64,000 nt of DNA from Haliscomenobacter sp. (GCA_016707205.1 JADJHZ010000009.1:62001-126000); one strand, 5' to 3'; positions 27,069 through 36,718 are shown, counted from the first letter of the stretch. The notes: generated by a model from the letters alone, not told the origin. Numbers and translations are program-made.

Positions 27069-27545
27069 TTACCGGTTCAGATACGCGGAGTACATCCATA
27101 CCAGCTTTTCCTGCTCGCGGATGTAATCGCTCATTAACGCATTGGTCCCTTCGTCGCCAACGTCCCCGGCGAGGTTCAGGATTTGGCGTTGTTTGATCAG
27201 CAGGATTTTAAAAGCTGCCAGAACTTCCCCCATGGCTTTCATTCCATCCCGGGTTTCGTCGGTCTCCTTAATTTCGGAAGTTCCCAGGTATTCCGTGTAT
27301 TTATGGCGGGGCTCAAAACCCAAGGTGAGGATGCGTTCGGCAACCTCGTCGATTTTCATAAAAAGGTTATTGTACAATTCTTCGAATTTCAGGTGGAGCT
27401 CGAAGAATTTTTCTCCCCGGATCTTCCAATGATATCCTCTGACATTTTGGTAAAAGGTGGAATAATTAGCCAACAGGTCGTTCAAGTGTTGTGCAAGTTG
27501 CTGGCTTTGAGCTGCGTCTAAGCCGATTCCATTGAGTTTGTCCAT
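27069..27545 (-). CDS. dps: Dps-family ferritin-like DNA-protection protein
   Basis: A 158-residue four-helix protein. The ferroxidase residues lie in YHWKIRGEKFFELHLKFEEL and KIDEVAERILTLG, as in Dps dodecamers that oxidise and store iron with hydrogen peroxide and shield DNA. Length is normal. It is monocistronic or leads the permease operon; the gap to the permease is 96 bases of low-complexity repeat. Confidence 0.9.
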   Translation of the reverse strand: MDKLNGIGLDAAQSQQLAQHLNDLLANYSTFYQNVRGYHWKIRGEKFFELHLKFEELYNNLFMKIDEVAERILTLGFEPRHKYTEYLGTSEIKETDETRDGMKAMGEVLAAFKILLIKQRQILNLAGDVGDEGTNALMSDYIREQEKLVWMYSAYLNR

Positions 27546-27774
27546 GTTTTTGGTATTTACAAAAGAAGTTTGATGCTTCCTTCAGACTAAAATAGCCCTC
27601 TTTCAGGAGGAATTCAATGACATGTGTCACAGAAGGCAAATCGTGCAAAAGGCGTCGGATTGTAAACTACAAATAGTTTTAAATATTATTCTAAATATCT
27701 AAAAAAAATATTTTAAAACAAATTTTTTAATAAAAATGTCCATTTTTTACCACCATCTTCCTGCTCAATGCCGA

Positions 27775-27782
27775 TAGCTTTG
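27775..27782 (+). promoter_or_regulatory. Putative -7 box TAGCTTTG for the cupin gene
   Basis: TAGCTTTG matches TAnnTTTG and lies 28 bases before the ATG at 27811, downstream of an AT-rich stretch (27660-27735). Confidence 0.4.
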
Positions 27783-27810
27783 TCCAATTGAACACCAAAA
27801 AAAATCGAAC

Positions 27811-28428
27811 ATGGAAAGACGGAATTTTCTTCAATCCGCCGGATTGGCTACTGCGCTTGGGTTTGTACTCAATCCGGGAATAGCTGGCGCCAACAAGCTG
27901 TTCAACGAAGCCGGAGATCCCATACCCTTTCTTCTGCCTCCCATGACGCCTTTGGACCATAATGGCGGGATGGATATCCGGGTTTGGGTGCGGTCCAAAG
28001 CTACCGGAGGCGTATTTTCTTCTGTGGAATGCGCCGTAGCGCCCCGGGTAATGGGGCCTCCACCGCATGCGCATGTGGAGTTGGACGAATTGATGTTTGT
28101 TCTGGAAGGAACAGCCAGCGTACTGGTAGGAACCGAGGTGGTAGAAGTCCCTGCCGGGGGGTGGCATTTTCGTCCCCGCCAGCTCAAGCATACCTTCTGG
28201 AATGCTTCAGACCAGCCGCTGCGGTTTTTTGATATGTATTTCAACCAGCCCTTTGAAGAATTCCTCGAGCGCATTTTTCATGAACTGACTCCGGAAAATG
28301 GGTATCTTGACGGCTCCGCCAAACTCAACCAGGAGCGCGACCGGATGAACAAACAATTCGGGTTGATTTACACCCCGACAGCCGGGGCAGAACGTCAGGC
28401 CATCGTAGAAAAATATGGACTAAAATAA
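27811..28428 (+). CDS. Cupin-domain protein with Tat-like leader
   Basis: A 205-residue protein. The N-terminus (MERRNFLQSAGLATALG) has the RRxFL pattern of a Tat export signal. The cupin fold is shown by PPPHAHVELDELMFVLEG (metal His/His/Glu) and VPAGGWHFRPRQLKHTFWN (second motif His). Probably a periplasmic metal-dependent protein that binds a small molecule; the reaction is unknown. An AraC regulator follows 34 bases downstream on the same strand. Confidence 0.83.
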   Translation: MERRNFLQSAGLATALGFVLNPGIAGANKLFNEAGDPIPFLLPPMTPLDHNGGMDIRVWVRSKATGGVFSSVECAVAPRVMGPPPHAHVELDELMFVLEGTASVLVGTEVVEVPAGGWHFRPRQLKHTFWNASDQPLRFFDMYFNQPFEEFLERIFHELTPENGYLDGSAKLNQERDRMNKQFGLIYTPTAGAERQAIVEKYGLK

Positions 28429-28462
28429 GCTTTTGCGGGGGCGGGATTGAATTGAACAGCCT

Positions 28463-29311
28463 ATGATTTTGAAGGATTTCCTTCCTCATCCATCCTTAAG
28501 GGATTTCGTTCGTTGCTACCGGATCGTCCATTTGACATTCGACCGCAATGATCCGCCTCCGCATAAGCCGTATACGCCGAGGCCGGAGCAGTGTCTGGCT
28601 TTTTATCCTTTTGACCGGGAAAAGGTCAACTTCTCCGATAGCCATAAATCGGTGGCCAACGTGCCGGTGGCGTTGATCGGGCAGGCCCTGTCGGTCACCA
28701 ACCGGTTTATTCAGGGGCATTTTATGGTCGTGCAAGTGCTTTTTCAGCCTGGAGGGTTATTCCGGCTCACCGGCCTCCCCAGCTGGGAAATAAACAACGC
28801 GTACATGGATGCCGATCTGGTCTTCCCCAAGGAGGTCCATCTGGTCAACGAGGCATTCTTCCATGCCCGAAGCTATCCGGAAATCGTACATATTGCCAAT
28901 GGGTTTATGGAGCAACTCATCCGCCGCGGCGTTAAAGACCGCCATCCGGCGGATCAGGTGTGCCAGCTCCTCCTGACTAACCCAGCGGCTTCCCTGGATG
29001 TGCTTGCCAGAAAGTCGTTTTTAAGCGTTAAGCAATTTGAGCGAAAATTCCGCGACCGGACCGGAGTGAACCCAAAGCTCTTTGCGCGGTTGATCCGCTT
29101 TGACCGGGCGTTTCGGGAAAAAAACCTCCACCCGGATCGCGACTGGTTAAGCATAGCCATCGATTGCGACTATTACGATTACCAGCACCTGGTGCGCGAT
29201 TACAAAGAATTCACGGGCATGAAACCCACCGCCTTTCATCAACTGGAGAGCAGAGCGCCCGAACGCCGGTTTGGGCTGGCGGAACATTACTACGAAACCC
29301 AGGTTGTCTGA
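28463..29311 (+). CDS. AraC-family transcriptional regulator
   Basis: A 282-residue protein. The N-terminal 150 residues resemble the DUF6597-type sensor of Bacteroidota AraC proteins (LKDFLPHPSLRDFVRCYRIV). The C-terminal domain is AraC/XylS (LDVLARKSFLSVKQFERKF, DRTGVNPKLFARLIRFDRA, DYKEFTGMKPTAFHQLE). It probably regulates the cupin gene upstream and the esterase gene downstream. Confidence 0.87.
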   Translation: MILKDFLPHPSLRDFVRCYRIVHLTFDRNDPPPHKPYTPRPEQCLAFYPFDREKVNFSDSHKSVANVPVALIGQALSVTNRFIQGHFMVVQVLFQPGGLFRLTGLPSWEINNAYMDADLVFPKEVHLVNEAFFHARSYPEIVHIANGFMEQLIRRGVKDRHPADQVCQLLLTNPAASLDVLARKSFLSVKQFERKFRDRTGVNPKLFARLIRFDRAFREKNLHPDRDWLSIAIDCDYYDYQHLVRDYKEFTGMKPTAFHQLESRAPERRFGLAEHYYETQVV

Positions 29312-29364
29312 CCGGTTTTGAGGGGATTCTTTGTATATTTCCTGCTCAAATCCGTCGCGCCCAC

Positions 29365-30282
29365 ATGAAAAAACGCCTCCTTTTCTTGCTCTTTTCCATG
29401 GCGCTATTGCTATCTCCCGACCTCGGCGCGCAAACCGCCGGCAAAGAAATCCCGCTGTATCCGGGAGCAATTCCCAATGCGCGCCAGGCGCCCAATCCGG
29501 AACAAACCGAGGTGCGCCCAAACGGGGAACGGTTTATTTCAGGTACCGCCGTTCCTACCCTGACGATCTTTCAACCCAAGCAACCCAACGGAAAGGCCGT
29601 GATTGTTTGTCCGGGAGGAGGGTATCGGGGAGTATCCATCGATAAAGAAGGGATGCTGATTGCCCAGGAGCTGAACAAAGACAGCATCACGGTTTTTGTC
29701 CTGAAATACCGTACCCCCAGCGACGGAACCAACATCGATAAATCCCTGGCGCCGCTGCAGGATGCCCAGCAGGCGATCCGGTTCGTGCGCCGGCATGCAA
29801 AGGAATACCAAATCCATCCATTCCAGGTAGGCATCATGGGCTTTTCGGCAGGAGGCCATTTGGCCGCATCGGCTGCTACCCGGTACCAAAAGCCCGCCGA
29901 TTCCAACGAACCCGATACGACCTCCCTGCGGCCCGATTTTGCCATATTGATTTACCCGGTGATCAGCTTTACCGAAGCGCTGGCGCACAAGGGTTCCCGG
30001 ACCAATCTGCTCGGCGGACAACCCAGGGAAGCGGACCTCCTGCTGTGTTCGGCGGAAAAGCAAGTGACCCAAGACACGCCTCCCGTTTTCCTGGTCCACG
30101 CAGCCGACGATAAGACGGTACCCGTAGGCAACAGCCTGGCATTCTACAGTGCTTGCATCGACCACGGCGTTTCGGCAGAAATGCACCTGTATCCCAAAGG
30201 AGGCCACGGATTCGGCATGTTCAATCCCACCACCCCAGACCGCTGGATCGAGCGGTTGCGGAACTGGTTGCGGGGTATGTAG
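29365..30282 (+). CDS. Secreted alpha/beta-hydrolase esterase
   Basis: 305 residues from the ATG at 29365 (the frame is open upstream, but MKKRLLFLLFSMALLLSPDL starts a clear signal peptide). The alpha/beta-hydrolase fold shows an oxyanion-hole block VCPGGGYRGVS, nucleophile GFSAGGH, acid region HAADDKTVPV and catalytic His GGHGFGMF. This layout matches the acetyl-xylan/feruloyl esterase-like group (BD-FAE) frequent in Bacteroidota. It lies 53 bases after the AraC gene. Confidence 0.85.
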   Translation: MKKRLLFLLFSMALLLSPDLGAQTAGKEIPLYPGAIPNARQAPNPEQTEVRPNGERFISGTAVPTLTIFQPKQPNGKAVIVCPGGGYRGVSIDKEGMLIAQELNKDSITVFVLKYRTPSDGTNIDKSLAPLQDAQQAIRFVRRHAKEYQIHPFQVGIMGFSAGGHLAASAATRYQKPADSNEPDTTSLRPDFAILIYPVISFTEALAHKGSRTNLLGGQPREADLLLCSAEKQVTQDTPPVFLVHAADDKTVPVGNSLAFYSACIDHGVSAEMHLYPKGGHGFGMFNPTTPDRWIERLRNWLRGM

Positions 30283-30369
30283 GGTGAGGGGAAACGGATA
30301 CTAAATCGTGTACGGCGCTTCCGGGAATAAATTGCGCAAGATCGTCAAGCAGGGCGCCACCGTGTGGAT

Positions 30370-30723
30370 TCAGCTCAGCAATGCGTCCAATTTTTCACGT
30401 AATGCGGGAAGATGATTGATGCAAATATCGTAAAGCAGTTCGTAATCTACTTCGTCGTAATGGTGCGCGACGAAATCCCGAAAACGGATGATGGGCTTAG
30501 GATCAATACCCTTGGATGCAAAGAAACCTGGATAATGATGATCCAATTTCTTCACAGTTTCTCCGATAAGTTGCAGGCGAATAGCTATTCCATCCATGAT
30601 CAGCATACCTGCGTCGTTACGGATCAGATCCTCCGCGCTATGAATGCCGGACAACCTATGCTGGATAAGGGATAAGCACTCCTGAATCGTGTCGAGGTAG
30701 GATTGAAGGCGGGGCTCAAGCAT
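30370..30723 (-). CDS. hepT: HepT-like RNase toxin
   Basis: A 117-residue DUF86/HepT protein. The RX4-6H motif reads RDFVAHHYDEVDYELLY, as in HEPN-domain toxins. It overlaps the mntA stop codon by 8 bases, the usual order for the MntA/HepT pair: the nucleotidyltransferase antitoxin modifies and silences the HEPN toxin. Confidence 0.85.
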   Translation of the reverse strand: MLEPRLQSYLDTIQECLSLIQHRLSGIHSAEDLIRNDAGMLIMDGIAIRLQLIGETVKKLDHHYPGFFASKGIDPKPIIRFRDFVAHHYDEVDYELLYDICINHLPALREKLDALLS

Positions 30724-31030
30724 AGGTGAGCTCTTTCTCGATAGCCTGCAAAAACCGGTCTTTCAAATGAGGCCCCTTTCGGATCAGATCCACCTTTGCC
30801 CCCAGTAGTATAGAGAGGAAATCGTACAACTCTATCATAGCGGCATAGCTCGGAGTTTTCAATTCCACCAGCAGGTCCACATCGCTGTTTGGGGATGGGG
30901 TGTTGCGTGCGAAAGAGCCGAAAAGCCCAATCCGCTCAACACCCATTTGCCTGAGCTTCTCCCGGTTTTGGGCAAGCAGAGCCAGAATTTCTCCTTTGGT
31001 CAGCATCTTATGTTGAACGGTTTCTGCCAT
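30716..31030 (-). CDS. mntA: MntA-like nucleotidyltransferase antitoxin
   Basis: A 104-residue minimal nucleotidyltransferase. The motif GLFGSFARNTPSPNSDVD (GSFx(9-10)DxD) is intact, followed by VDLIRKGPHLKDRF. In characterised pairs, MntA adds AMP to HepT. The start could be the first Met or the Met at codon 9 (MLTKGE). Confidence 0.85.
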   Translation of the reverse strand: MAETVQHKMLTKGEILALLAQNREKLRQMGVERIGLFGSFARNTPSPNSDVDLLVELKTPSYAAMIELYDFLSILLGAKVDLIRKGPHLKDRFLQAIEKELTYA

Positions 31031-31048
31031 CTCGGCGATGCTTTTTTA

Positions 31049-31056
31049 CAAATGTA
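31049..31056 (-). promoter_or_regulatory. Putative -7 box TACATTTG for the mntA/hepT operon
   Basis: On the minus strand TACATTTG fits TAnnTTTG, 18 bases before the mntA start. The rest of the 198-base gap to the pectinesterase holds no recognisable gene. Confidence 0.45.
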
Positions 31057-31228
31057 TGGATTTCCGGTTTACCATGCCATATATACATGATGCGAGATGG
31101 TTTGGAAGCCCAAACCTCTCCAACGTCAGTATATTTGGCGCTACATGCGGCACGATCAGCGGCCTGAGCTGCACGGGCGACATCGGCGCAGATGGCTTGG
31201 CGCGGCCGCGAGAGGCAAGCCTGCACCT

Positions 31229-32191
31229 TCACCTACGCGAACCCATTTCCGGCAGCGCAAAAGGCTTCAAGATCTCCGATTTGACATAGCGCTTCGCTTG
31301 TTTTTTCGTCAGCGCATGACGCCAGGCAACGCGCGCCGATGGATTGGCGCCAGGTCCGGTATTGCCATACTCGGCGTAATAGGCCGTCTTCTCCCGGGCA
31401 GGCGCCGACCAGTTGTCCCAGCCTTCCGGTTGGATATGGCCGCCCATTGCACAGTACAAATAGGCGGTTTTGGCAAAGTCGCGCCAGGGCCGGCCGAGGT
31501 AAACGGCATCTACTCCGGGAGCAGCAGTAAGGGTACAATGCAGGAAAACAAAGCCAAAAGCCCGTCCCTCCGGGGTACTGGCAGCAGTGATGTAAGAATT
31601 GGCTTTGCTGTGTAGGGTGCACGAGTCGAACAGAGCAGTCGCTTCCCCAAAGATAAAATCCGTAGTGCCTTCGATATAGCAGTTTTGGTAATACTGACGG
31701 GCGTTGGACCCCGCAGCATATAACGTATCCTGGTTGCCGATCATGCGGCAGTTTACAAACACGGCCCGGTCGGCCTCTACCCCCACGGCAACCGCCTGAC
31801 CAACAGGGCCTGCCGCATTTTCGATGGTAAGATGCTCCGCCCGAAAATCATCTCCCTGCACCAGCAGCGTAGCCGTAAAAAACGTGCTGTTGCGGCCGCG
31901 GGCAATGGCGTTGAAATGGTCATCCCAATGGATAATGGTCGTGAGCGGGCTTTCCCCCCTCAGGGTAAGGCGGTTGTTCCAGGCATGGACCTTCACCTTT
32001 TCCCGGTAAACCCCAGGCTTGATGTGGATCGTGATCCGCACCTCAGGGAACGACTTGGACGCGTCGATGGCCGCCTGAATCGTTGTGAAATCCCCGCTGC
32101 CGTCCTGGGCCACCGTGATTTCGGTGGGGTAATTGGGTTGGGCCAGGAGGAACGACGGGAGCAGGAATACGCAGAAAAGGATGTTTTTCAT
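31229..32191 (-). CDS. Pectinesterase (CE8)
   Basis: A 320-residue secreted enzyme (signal peptide MKNILFCVFLLPSFLLAQ) with a right-handed beta-helix. CE8 catalytic residues are visible: GNQDTLYA (acid Asp), TTDFIFGEA (nucleophile Asp) and YLGRPWRDFA (Arg). It removes methyl esters from homogalacturonan. It is the leftmost enzyme of the polysaccharide region. Confidence 0.92.
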   Translation of the reverse strand: MKNILFCVFLLPSFLLAQPNYPTEITVAQDGSGDFTTIQAAIDASKSFPEVRITIHIKPGVYREKVKVHAWNNRLTLRGESPLTTIIHWDDHFNAIARGRNSTFFTATLLVQGDDFRAEHLTIENAAGPVGQAVAVGVEADRAVFVNCRMIGNQDTLYAAGSNARQYYQNCYIEGTTDFIFGEATALFDSCTLHSKANSYITAASTPEGRAFGFVFLHCTLTAAPGVDAVYLGRPWRDFAKTAYLYCAMGGHIQPEGWDNWSAPAREKTAYYAEYGNTGPGANPSARVAWRHALTKKQAKRYVKSEILKPFALPEMGSRR

Positions 32192-32247
32192 TTAGGTAGT
32201 GATTAGACTTGTTGCGAAGGGAACTGCATTGCCCGAGGAAAAAGCCG

Positions 32248-33015
32248 CTAACCAGCTTTCACCGCCACCACCAGCATCTCATAATCCTCCGTCGTGAGGG
32301 CGTCGTTGCGGCTGAACGCGCCCAGTTTGGCCCCGAAAATGGCAATCGGATCAAACCGGAGGGATTTCAGCAACCAGGTAATTTCCGATGGCACATAGTA
32401 CCGTTCGTTGGAGTCCAGATGGAGTTCCTTTCCGTCGTCGTCTATCAGCGTCGTGATGTTGTGGTCGCGGAACGTCATCAGGTCAAAAGAATGGTTATCG
32501 TAGGTAGCCTGGCCTTCGATGGCCGCCTGGCTGAGGAAGTCTTTCACCGAATGGAACAAGGGAAACAAGCCGTTCAGGGTGGTAAAGATCAGTTTCCCTC
32601 CCGGCTTTAGCGCTTTGGCGGCATTTTGGAGGATTTGGAAATTCATCTCGTCGGTTTCCATCAGGGGGAAGCCGCCCTCGCAGAGCATCATCACCAGGTC
32701 AAATTCCGATTTAAAAGGCAAATTCCGGGCATCGCGCTGCTGGAAATCCACCAGGACGCCGGCTTCCCGGGCTTTTTCCCTTGCACGGGCCAGCATGGAT
32801 TCCGAGAGGTCGGCGCCGGTGACGGAGTACCCTCTGCGTGCGAGCTCGATCGAATGCCTGCCGGTGCCGCAGCCGAGGTCGAGCACTCGGACCGAACGGT
32901 CAAATCCGATTTCCGATTCGATAAAATCGCATTCGCCGAGGGTCCCCTGCGTGAAGACCTCCTGGTCGTATTTGACCGCGTAATTCTGAAAAAGTTGCTG
33001 GTACCAGGGAGTCAT
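32248..33015 (-). CDS. Class I SAM-dependent methyltransferase
   Basis: 255 residues with SAM motif I VLDLGCGTGRHSIELARRGY, acidic motif II in VTGADLSESML, and the FDLVMMLCEGGFPLME block. No membrane segment. The acceptor is unknown; its position between two carbohydrate enzyme genes may be incidental. Confidence 0.85.
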   Translation of the reverse strand: MTPWYQQLFQNYAVKYDQEVFTQGTLGECDFIESEIGFDRSVRVLDLGCGTGRHSIELARRGYSVTGADLSESMLARAREKAREAGVLVDFQQRDARNLPFKSEFDLVMMLCEGGFPLMETDEMNFQILQNAAKALKPGGKLIFTTLNGLFPLFHSVKDFLSQAAIEGQATYDNHSFDLMTFRDHNITTLIDDDGKELHLDSNERYYVPSEITWLLKSLRFDPIAIFGAKLGAFSRNDALTTEDYEMLVVAVKAG

Positions 33016-33103
33016 GGGGATTGGATTGGGGGGAATGTGGATGCCCCAACAGGATAAAAATAGGAAAAAAAGGGAAACAAGGTACGCGTATGTGGGTTAG
33101 AAG

Positions 33104-33179
33104 CCGAGGCAGGAGCCTCGGGAGGGTACTGGGCACGAGCATGCCCAGACCGCAGCGTCTGGGGCAGGAACATCGTGCC
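33104..33179. repeat. Cluster of nested palindromes
   Basis: CCGAGGC-AGGA-GCCTCGG (33104-33121) is followed by GGCACGA (33132-33138) pairing with TCGTGCC (33173-33179), enclosing CCAGAC-CGCAGC-GTCTGG (33145-33162). Together they could form two adjacent stem-loops between the GH31 stop and the methyltransferase start. REP-like. Confidence 0.6.
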
Positions 33180-33204
33180 AGGAGGGATTGCCCGGGCGCC
33201 CCTC

Positions 33205-34992
33205 CTACTCAAACTGCACCGACAAAGTCCAGGACTTGCGTTTGGTTCTTGAAAACGGTTTCACCAGGAGGAGTCCATCCTTCATGGAAAAAGAAGCCCG
33301 CTTTCCATCCAGGAAAACGGCTTTTGGCGTGGCTTGGGCATGGATAACTACCTCCCACCGGCGTTTGGGTTCCATTCCTTTGTACTGGCCATATACTGCC
33401 TCCGTACGCAGGGAAAACCCTTTCGGAGCAAGTTGTTGCGCGATTTGGGTCGCTGCATAGACCCCATTCAAGTAATCGTTGCTGCTGCCGTCGTCCTCGA
33501 CCAGAACAAACTGTCCGTTTGCGCCCGGATAAACGTGCAACTCCAGCACGTCGTTTGTGCCGGCTTCAATCGAGCGGGCGTACTTCCGCATAGGAATAAT
33601 CGCGCCCTGGCGCACAAAAACCGGCATACGCTCGATAGACGCTTCGGCTTGAATGGTATTTCCTCCAGAGAATACCTTCCCAGTCCAATAATCCATCCAA
33701 TTGGCGCCGCCGGGCAGGAATACCGTTCGCGTAGTTTGCCCTTGCTCGTACACCGGCGCTACCAGGAGTTCTTCCCCTAACGAATACTGATACAAATGCC
33801 CCGGAATAGGACGGATCGTGTTTACCCCTTCCAGGCGCGAACGTTGGGCATAGGTGTACAGGTATGGGAATAAGCTCATTTTCAGGTGGGAATACGCTCG
33901 AAAAACCTGGTCTGCCCGGTCCGAAACCAGGAATGGGATATTCCGGGTGGGGTTTTCCGGTTGCGAAAACGGAGTCGTCAGAGGGACAAAACAGGCAAAC
34001 TGGAGCCACCGGATGAACAACTCCTCGTCGACATACCCGTCTTCGCTGACGGCGAAGCCGCCCATGTCGTTCGCAAGGAAAGGAATTTGGTGGGTTCCTT
34101 TGCTCAAATCGGTGTACTTGGCAATGTTTTCCTTAAACCCCACGTAGGGCAGCCAGGGGGAAAACGTCCGGGTATGGGTAGCCGCGGACCAGTCGGACCG
34201 GGTATCGTCGGTCCATTTCCCGGGGTACCGTTTGTATTCTTCGGATTCCCTTCCCGCGCTGTGGGAGAAAATAAATCCCCTGCCCTCGGTTTCCAGGCCC
34301 AATTCCTGGGTCATTTCGAACATGGTCTTGCACACGTGGATGGCGTCGGTCCGGTCCAGTTTGATAAAATCCAGGCCTTTATCAAAAAAGGGGTTCATTT
34401 TTTCCTTAAAAAGAGCCACTGCTCTGGGGTTATGGAAATCGATGTTTCCACACCAGGTTCCTTTCGCCGGTTTACTGCCGTCGCCGATGATGGTGGTCCG
34501 GCTCCCGTTGTGCCAGCTATTGGTTTCTATGTATTCATTGGAGAAGAGCCCCTTGGATTTAAATTCCTCATACACCGGCTCGTTGCCGGCCTGGAAAATA
34601 CAATCCCAAACCCACATGCCGGATTTGATGTTGTTGCGCTTCATGAAATCCCACATGCCCTGCATATCGGGATAAGACGCCGTATCGGCCACGAAATCCA
34701 GATACTTTTTAGGTCCCACGCCCTGGTTTTTCCAGTCCCATATCCAGGAGTCGATCCAGAAGGCATCGATGGGATAATCGTGGGCCAGGATATCCTTGAT
34801 CAATCCAACGGTCTGTTCCTGATTGGTGTACGCGCCGTACACCATCCCAAATGCCCATGCGGGAGGCAGAACCACGTTGGTATCCGCCGGCGCCATACCC
34901 GGCCGGAACCAGGAAGGAGCATCTTGAGCGAAACCGCGCGCCAAAGGCAAAGAAACCATCCACAGGACGAAAAAATACAGTTTAACGTTCAT
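33205..34992 (-). CDS. GH31-family glycoside hydrolase
   Basis: A 595-residue secreted enzyme (signal peptide ending in RGFAQ). TIM-barrel blocks match GH31: DAFWIDSWIW, FIKLDRTDAIH (nucleophile Asp) and KWTDDTRSDW (acid/base Asp); the C-terminal beta domains follow (PVFVRQGAIIPM). It lacks the usual long N-terminal beta domain and goes from the signal almost straight into the barrel. Alpha-glucoside or alpha-xyloside cleavage is possible; specificity cannot be assigned. Confidence 0.83.
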   Translation of the reverse strand: MNVKLYFFVLWMVSLPLARGFAQDAPSWFRPGMAPADTNVVLPPAWAFGMVYGAYTNQEQTVGLIKDILAHDYPIDAFWIDSWIWDWKNQGVGPKKYLDFVADTASYPDMQGMWDFMKRNNIKSGMWVWDCIFQAGNEPVYEEFKSKGLFSNEYIETNSWHNGSRTTIIGDGSKPAKGTWCGNIDFHNPRAVALFKEKMNPFFDKGLDFIKLDRTDAIHVCKTMFEMTQELGLETEGRGFIFSHSAGRESEEYKRYPGKWTDDTRSDWSAATHTRTFSPWLPYVGFKENIAKYTDLSKGTHQIPFLANDMGGFAVSEDGYVDEELFIRWLQFACFVPLTTPFSQPENPTRNIPFLVSDRADQVFRAYSHLKMSLFPYLYTYAQRSRLEGVNTIRPIPGHLYQYSLGEELLVAPVYEQGQTTRTVFLPGGANWMDYWTGKVFSGGNTIQAEASIERMPVFVRQGAIIPMRKYARSIEAGTNDVLELHVYPGANGQFVLVEDDGSSNDYLNGVYAATQIAQQLAPKGFSLRTEAVYGQYKGMEPKRRWEVVIHAQATPKAVFLDGKRASFSMKDGLLLVKPFSRTKRKSWTLSVQFE

Positions 34993-35056
34993 TGCGGCAG
35001 CGTTTATTGCGGTTTTTCACGAATTGGACCCTGACAACCGGAGCACATCACGGTCG

Positions 35057-36691
35057 TCAATTTCCGGATTCTCTCAGCACCTGTTCGATTCCATCTGCAA
35101 TAGCTTGTTGGGATCGCGCCGTCAGGTGCACCCCATCATACGTGATCCTTCCATTGGATGGGTTCAACAACCGGTGCGTATCAAAAAACAGGTCCCCCTG
35201 TTGTTGAGCCAAGCGTTCCAAAATCCCTTTCCATTCCCGGACACAAACCTCGCCTCCCTGGTATTTTGCTTCGGCAAAGGCCTCTTCCATCGGCGGCGGG
35301 CTCATGTACAGGAACCTCGTTTTGCCGGGATCAACCAAAGGCGATGAGCGCAAGCGGCGGATCAGCTCCAGGAAATGGCGTTCCATGGCTTGGGTATCTC
35401 CGCGGAAAACCGCCTTGCAATCATTTGTTCCCAGGGCGATCAAGATCACATCGAAAGGTTTCTCTGCATTTTGCCGGCCAGCAAACTGAATCAGCGAGTC
35501 GACATTTCTCAGGGTGTTAAGTTTGGGGTTGTCCAGGTTATCATATCCGATGGTATTGCCGGGAACGGCGTATCGGACCAGATTTCCATAGGTGAGGCGG
35601 CTCTTTAGCATATTCGTCCAGCTATCGGCTGCCGTTTCGTTAGAAGCGCCGATGACTAGCACCGACCCCTCCAGCCGTTGCCGGGGAGCGCCGATGGGCA
35701 CCAGGTCCAGCGCCACGGATTCGTCGAGCTGCTCATGGCCGCCTTCAAACACCGTAAGGGAAATATTGCGGTATTGGCGAAAGTAATGCCGCTTCCGGCT
35801 GCCGATGAATCCAAAATCAGCAGAAGGGAAACAGCGCTTAGACAATAACTCAATAACGTGTTCTTCCGGCACAGCGGATTTGGATTTCCTCCCATCCCAA
35901 TGCCGGACCAATCGGTTGAACATGTTGACACTCTGGGAAACGGGAACCGATCCGGTGTACCCGTCGTGGATACCGGCATACAAAAACAAGCTCCCTTTCT
36001 GCGGCATCTTTCGGGGTAAGGGGTCAAAAATCGGGGATCTCCTTTCGGCTTCTTCGGCATTCAGGGTCGCCCCCGACCCGGTCGCCTGGAGAATGTGTGC
36101 GGCATATAGCAAATTCCGGCTTTTGGTTTCCCAGAACCAATCCTTGACATTGGAAATAGGAACCCATGCCGAAAAGCTTTTTACCGGTCGCCGCATCCGC
36201 GTATAACATAACAAGGTAGCATACCCTCCTCCAGAGACCCCGACAACATGAATTTCGGTCGTATCGACGTTTCCCTTTGAAATAGCGTAATTAATGGCAT
36301 CCTCAATATCCTGAACCACCATGGGGCTTCCACAGGCTTCCGGACGGGTATTGGGCCCGCGGAAGTCGGGGTGAATGAAGTGATATCCCTGCCGGATTAC
36401 CTCATGGATCAGAGGATCGAATTGTTCAAAATTTCCGCTCCAGGTATGTAAGCTAACGACCAGCGGACGGAGGCCTGGCACGGGCGCATGCAAGTACATG
36501 GCCTGCTGAGGCGCCCCGCCTGCAGAGGACGGGATGGATACGCGCTCCACTTCGCCGGGCCAAAGACGTTTGGCTGGGTCGTCCCATTGAGGCTGGGCAA
36601 AGAGCCCCCTAACCGGGACCAGCGCCAGCGCAATCCATATCCCAAAACAAAAGCCAACGTTCCGGTGGTTTTTCAATCGCGTCGGTTTCAT
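35057..36691 (-). CDS. Two-domain secreted esterase (alpha/beta-hydrolase plus SGNH)
   Basis: A 544-residue secreted protein. Residues 40-325 are an alpha/beta-hydrolase (nucleophile elbow GVSGGGYATLL, His region FEGGHEQLDESV). Residues 340-540 are an SGNH esterase: VIGASNETAADSW stands where GDSxT is expected, ALGTNDCKA is block III, and DGVHLTARS holds the Asp-His pair. Two different esterase folds on one chain suggest removal of more than one acyl substituent from one polysaccharide. The atypical GAS in block I may alter the nucleophile environment. Confidence 0.82.
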   Translation of the reverse strand: MKPTRLKNHRNVGFCFGIWIALALVPVRGLFAQPQWDDPAKRLWPGEVERVSIPSSAGGAPQQAMYLHAPVPGLRPLVVSLHTWSGNFEQFDPLIHEVIRQGYHFIHPDFRGPNTRPEACGSPMVVQDIEDAINYAISKGNVDTTEIHVVGVSGGGYATLLCYTRMRRPVKSFSAWVPISNVKDWFWETKSRNLLYAAHILQATGSGATLNAEEAERRSPIFDPLPRKMPQKGSLFLYAGIHDGYTGSVPVSQSVNMFNRLVRHWDGRKSKSAVPEEHVIELLSKRCFPSADFGFIGSRKRHYFRQYRNISLTVFEGGHEQLDESVALDLVPIGAPRQRLEGSVLVIGASNETAADSWTNMLKSRLTYGNLVRYAVPGNTIGYDNLDNPKLNTLRNVDSLIQFAGRQNAEKPFDVILIALGTNDCKAVFRGDTQAMERHFLELIRRLRSSPLVDPGKTRFLYMSPPPMEEAFAEAKYQGGEVCVREWKGILERLAQQQGDLFFDTHRLLNPSNGRITYDGVHLTARSQQAIADGIEQVLRESGN

Positions 36692-36718
36692 TCAAAAAAC
36701 GAGATGGCTTCGAATGCC

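Noticed and set aside
31008..31232. A 74-residue frame between mntA and the pectinesterase
   Set aside because: No homology or ribosome-binding context; it covers the mntA promoter region.
33886..35034. A 382-residue open frame on the plus strand opposite the GH31 gene
   Set aside because: It is antisense to clearly conserved GH31 motifs and has no signal peptide or domain of its own.
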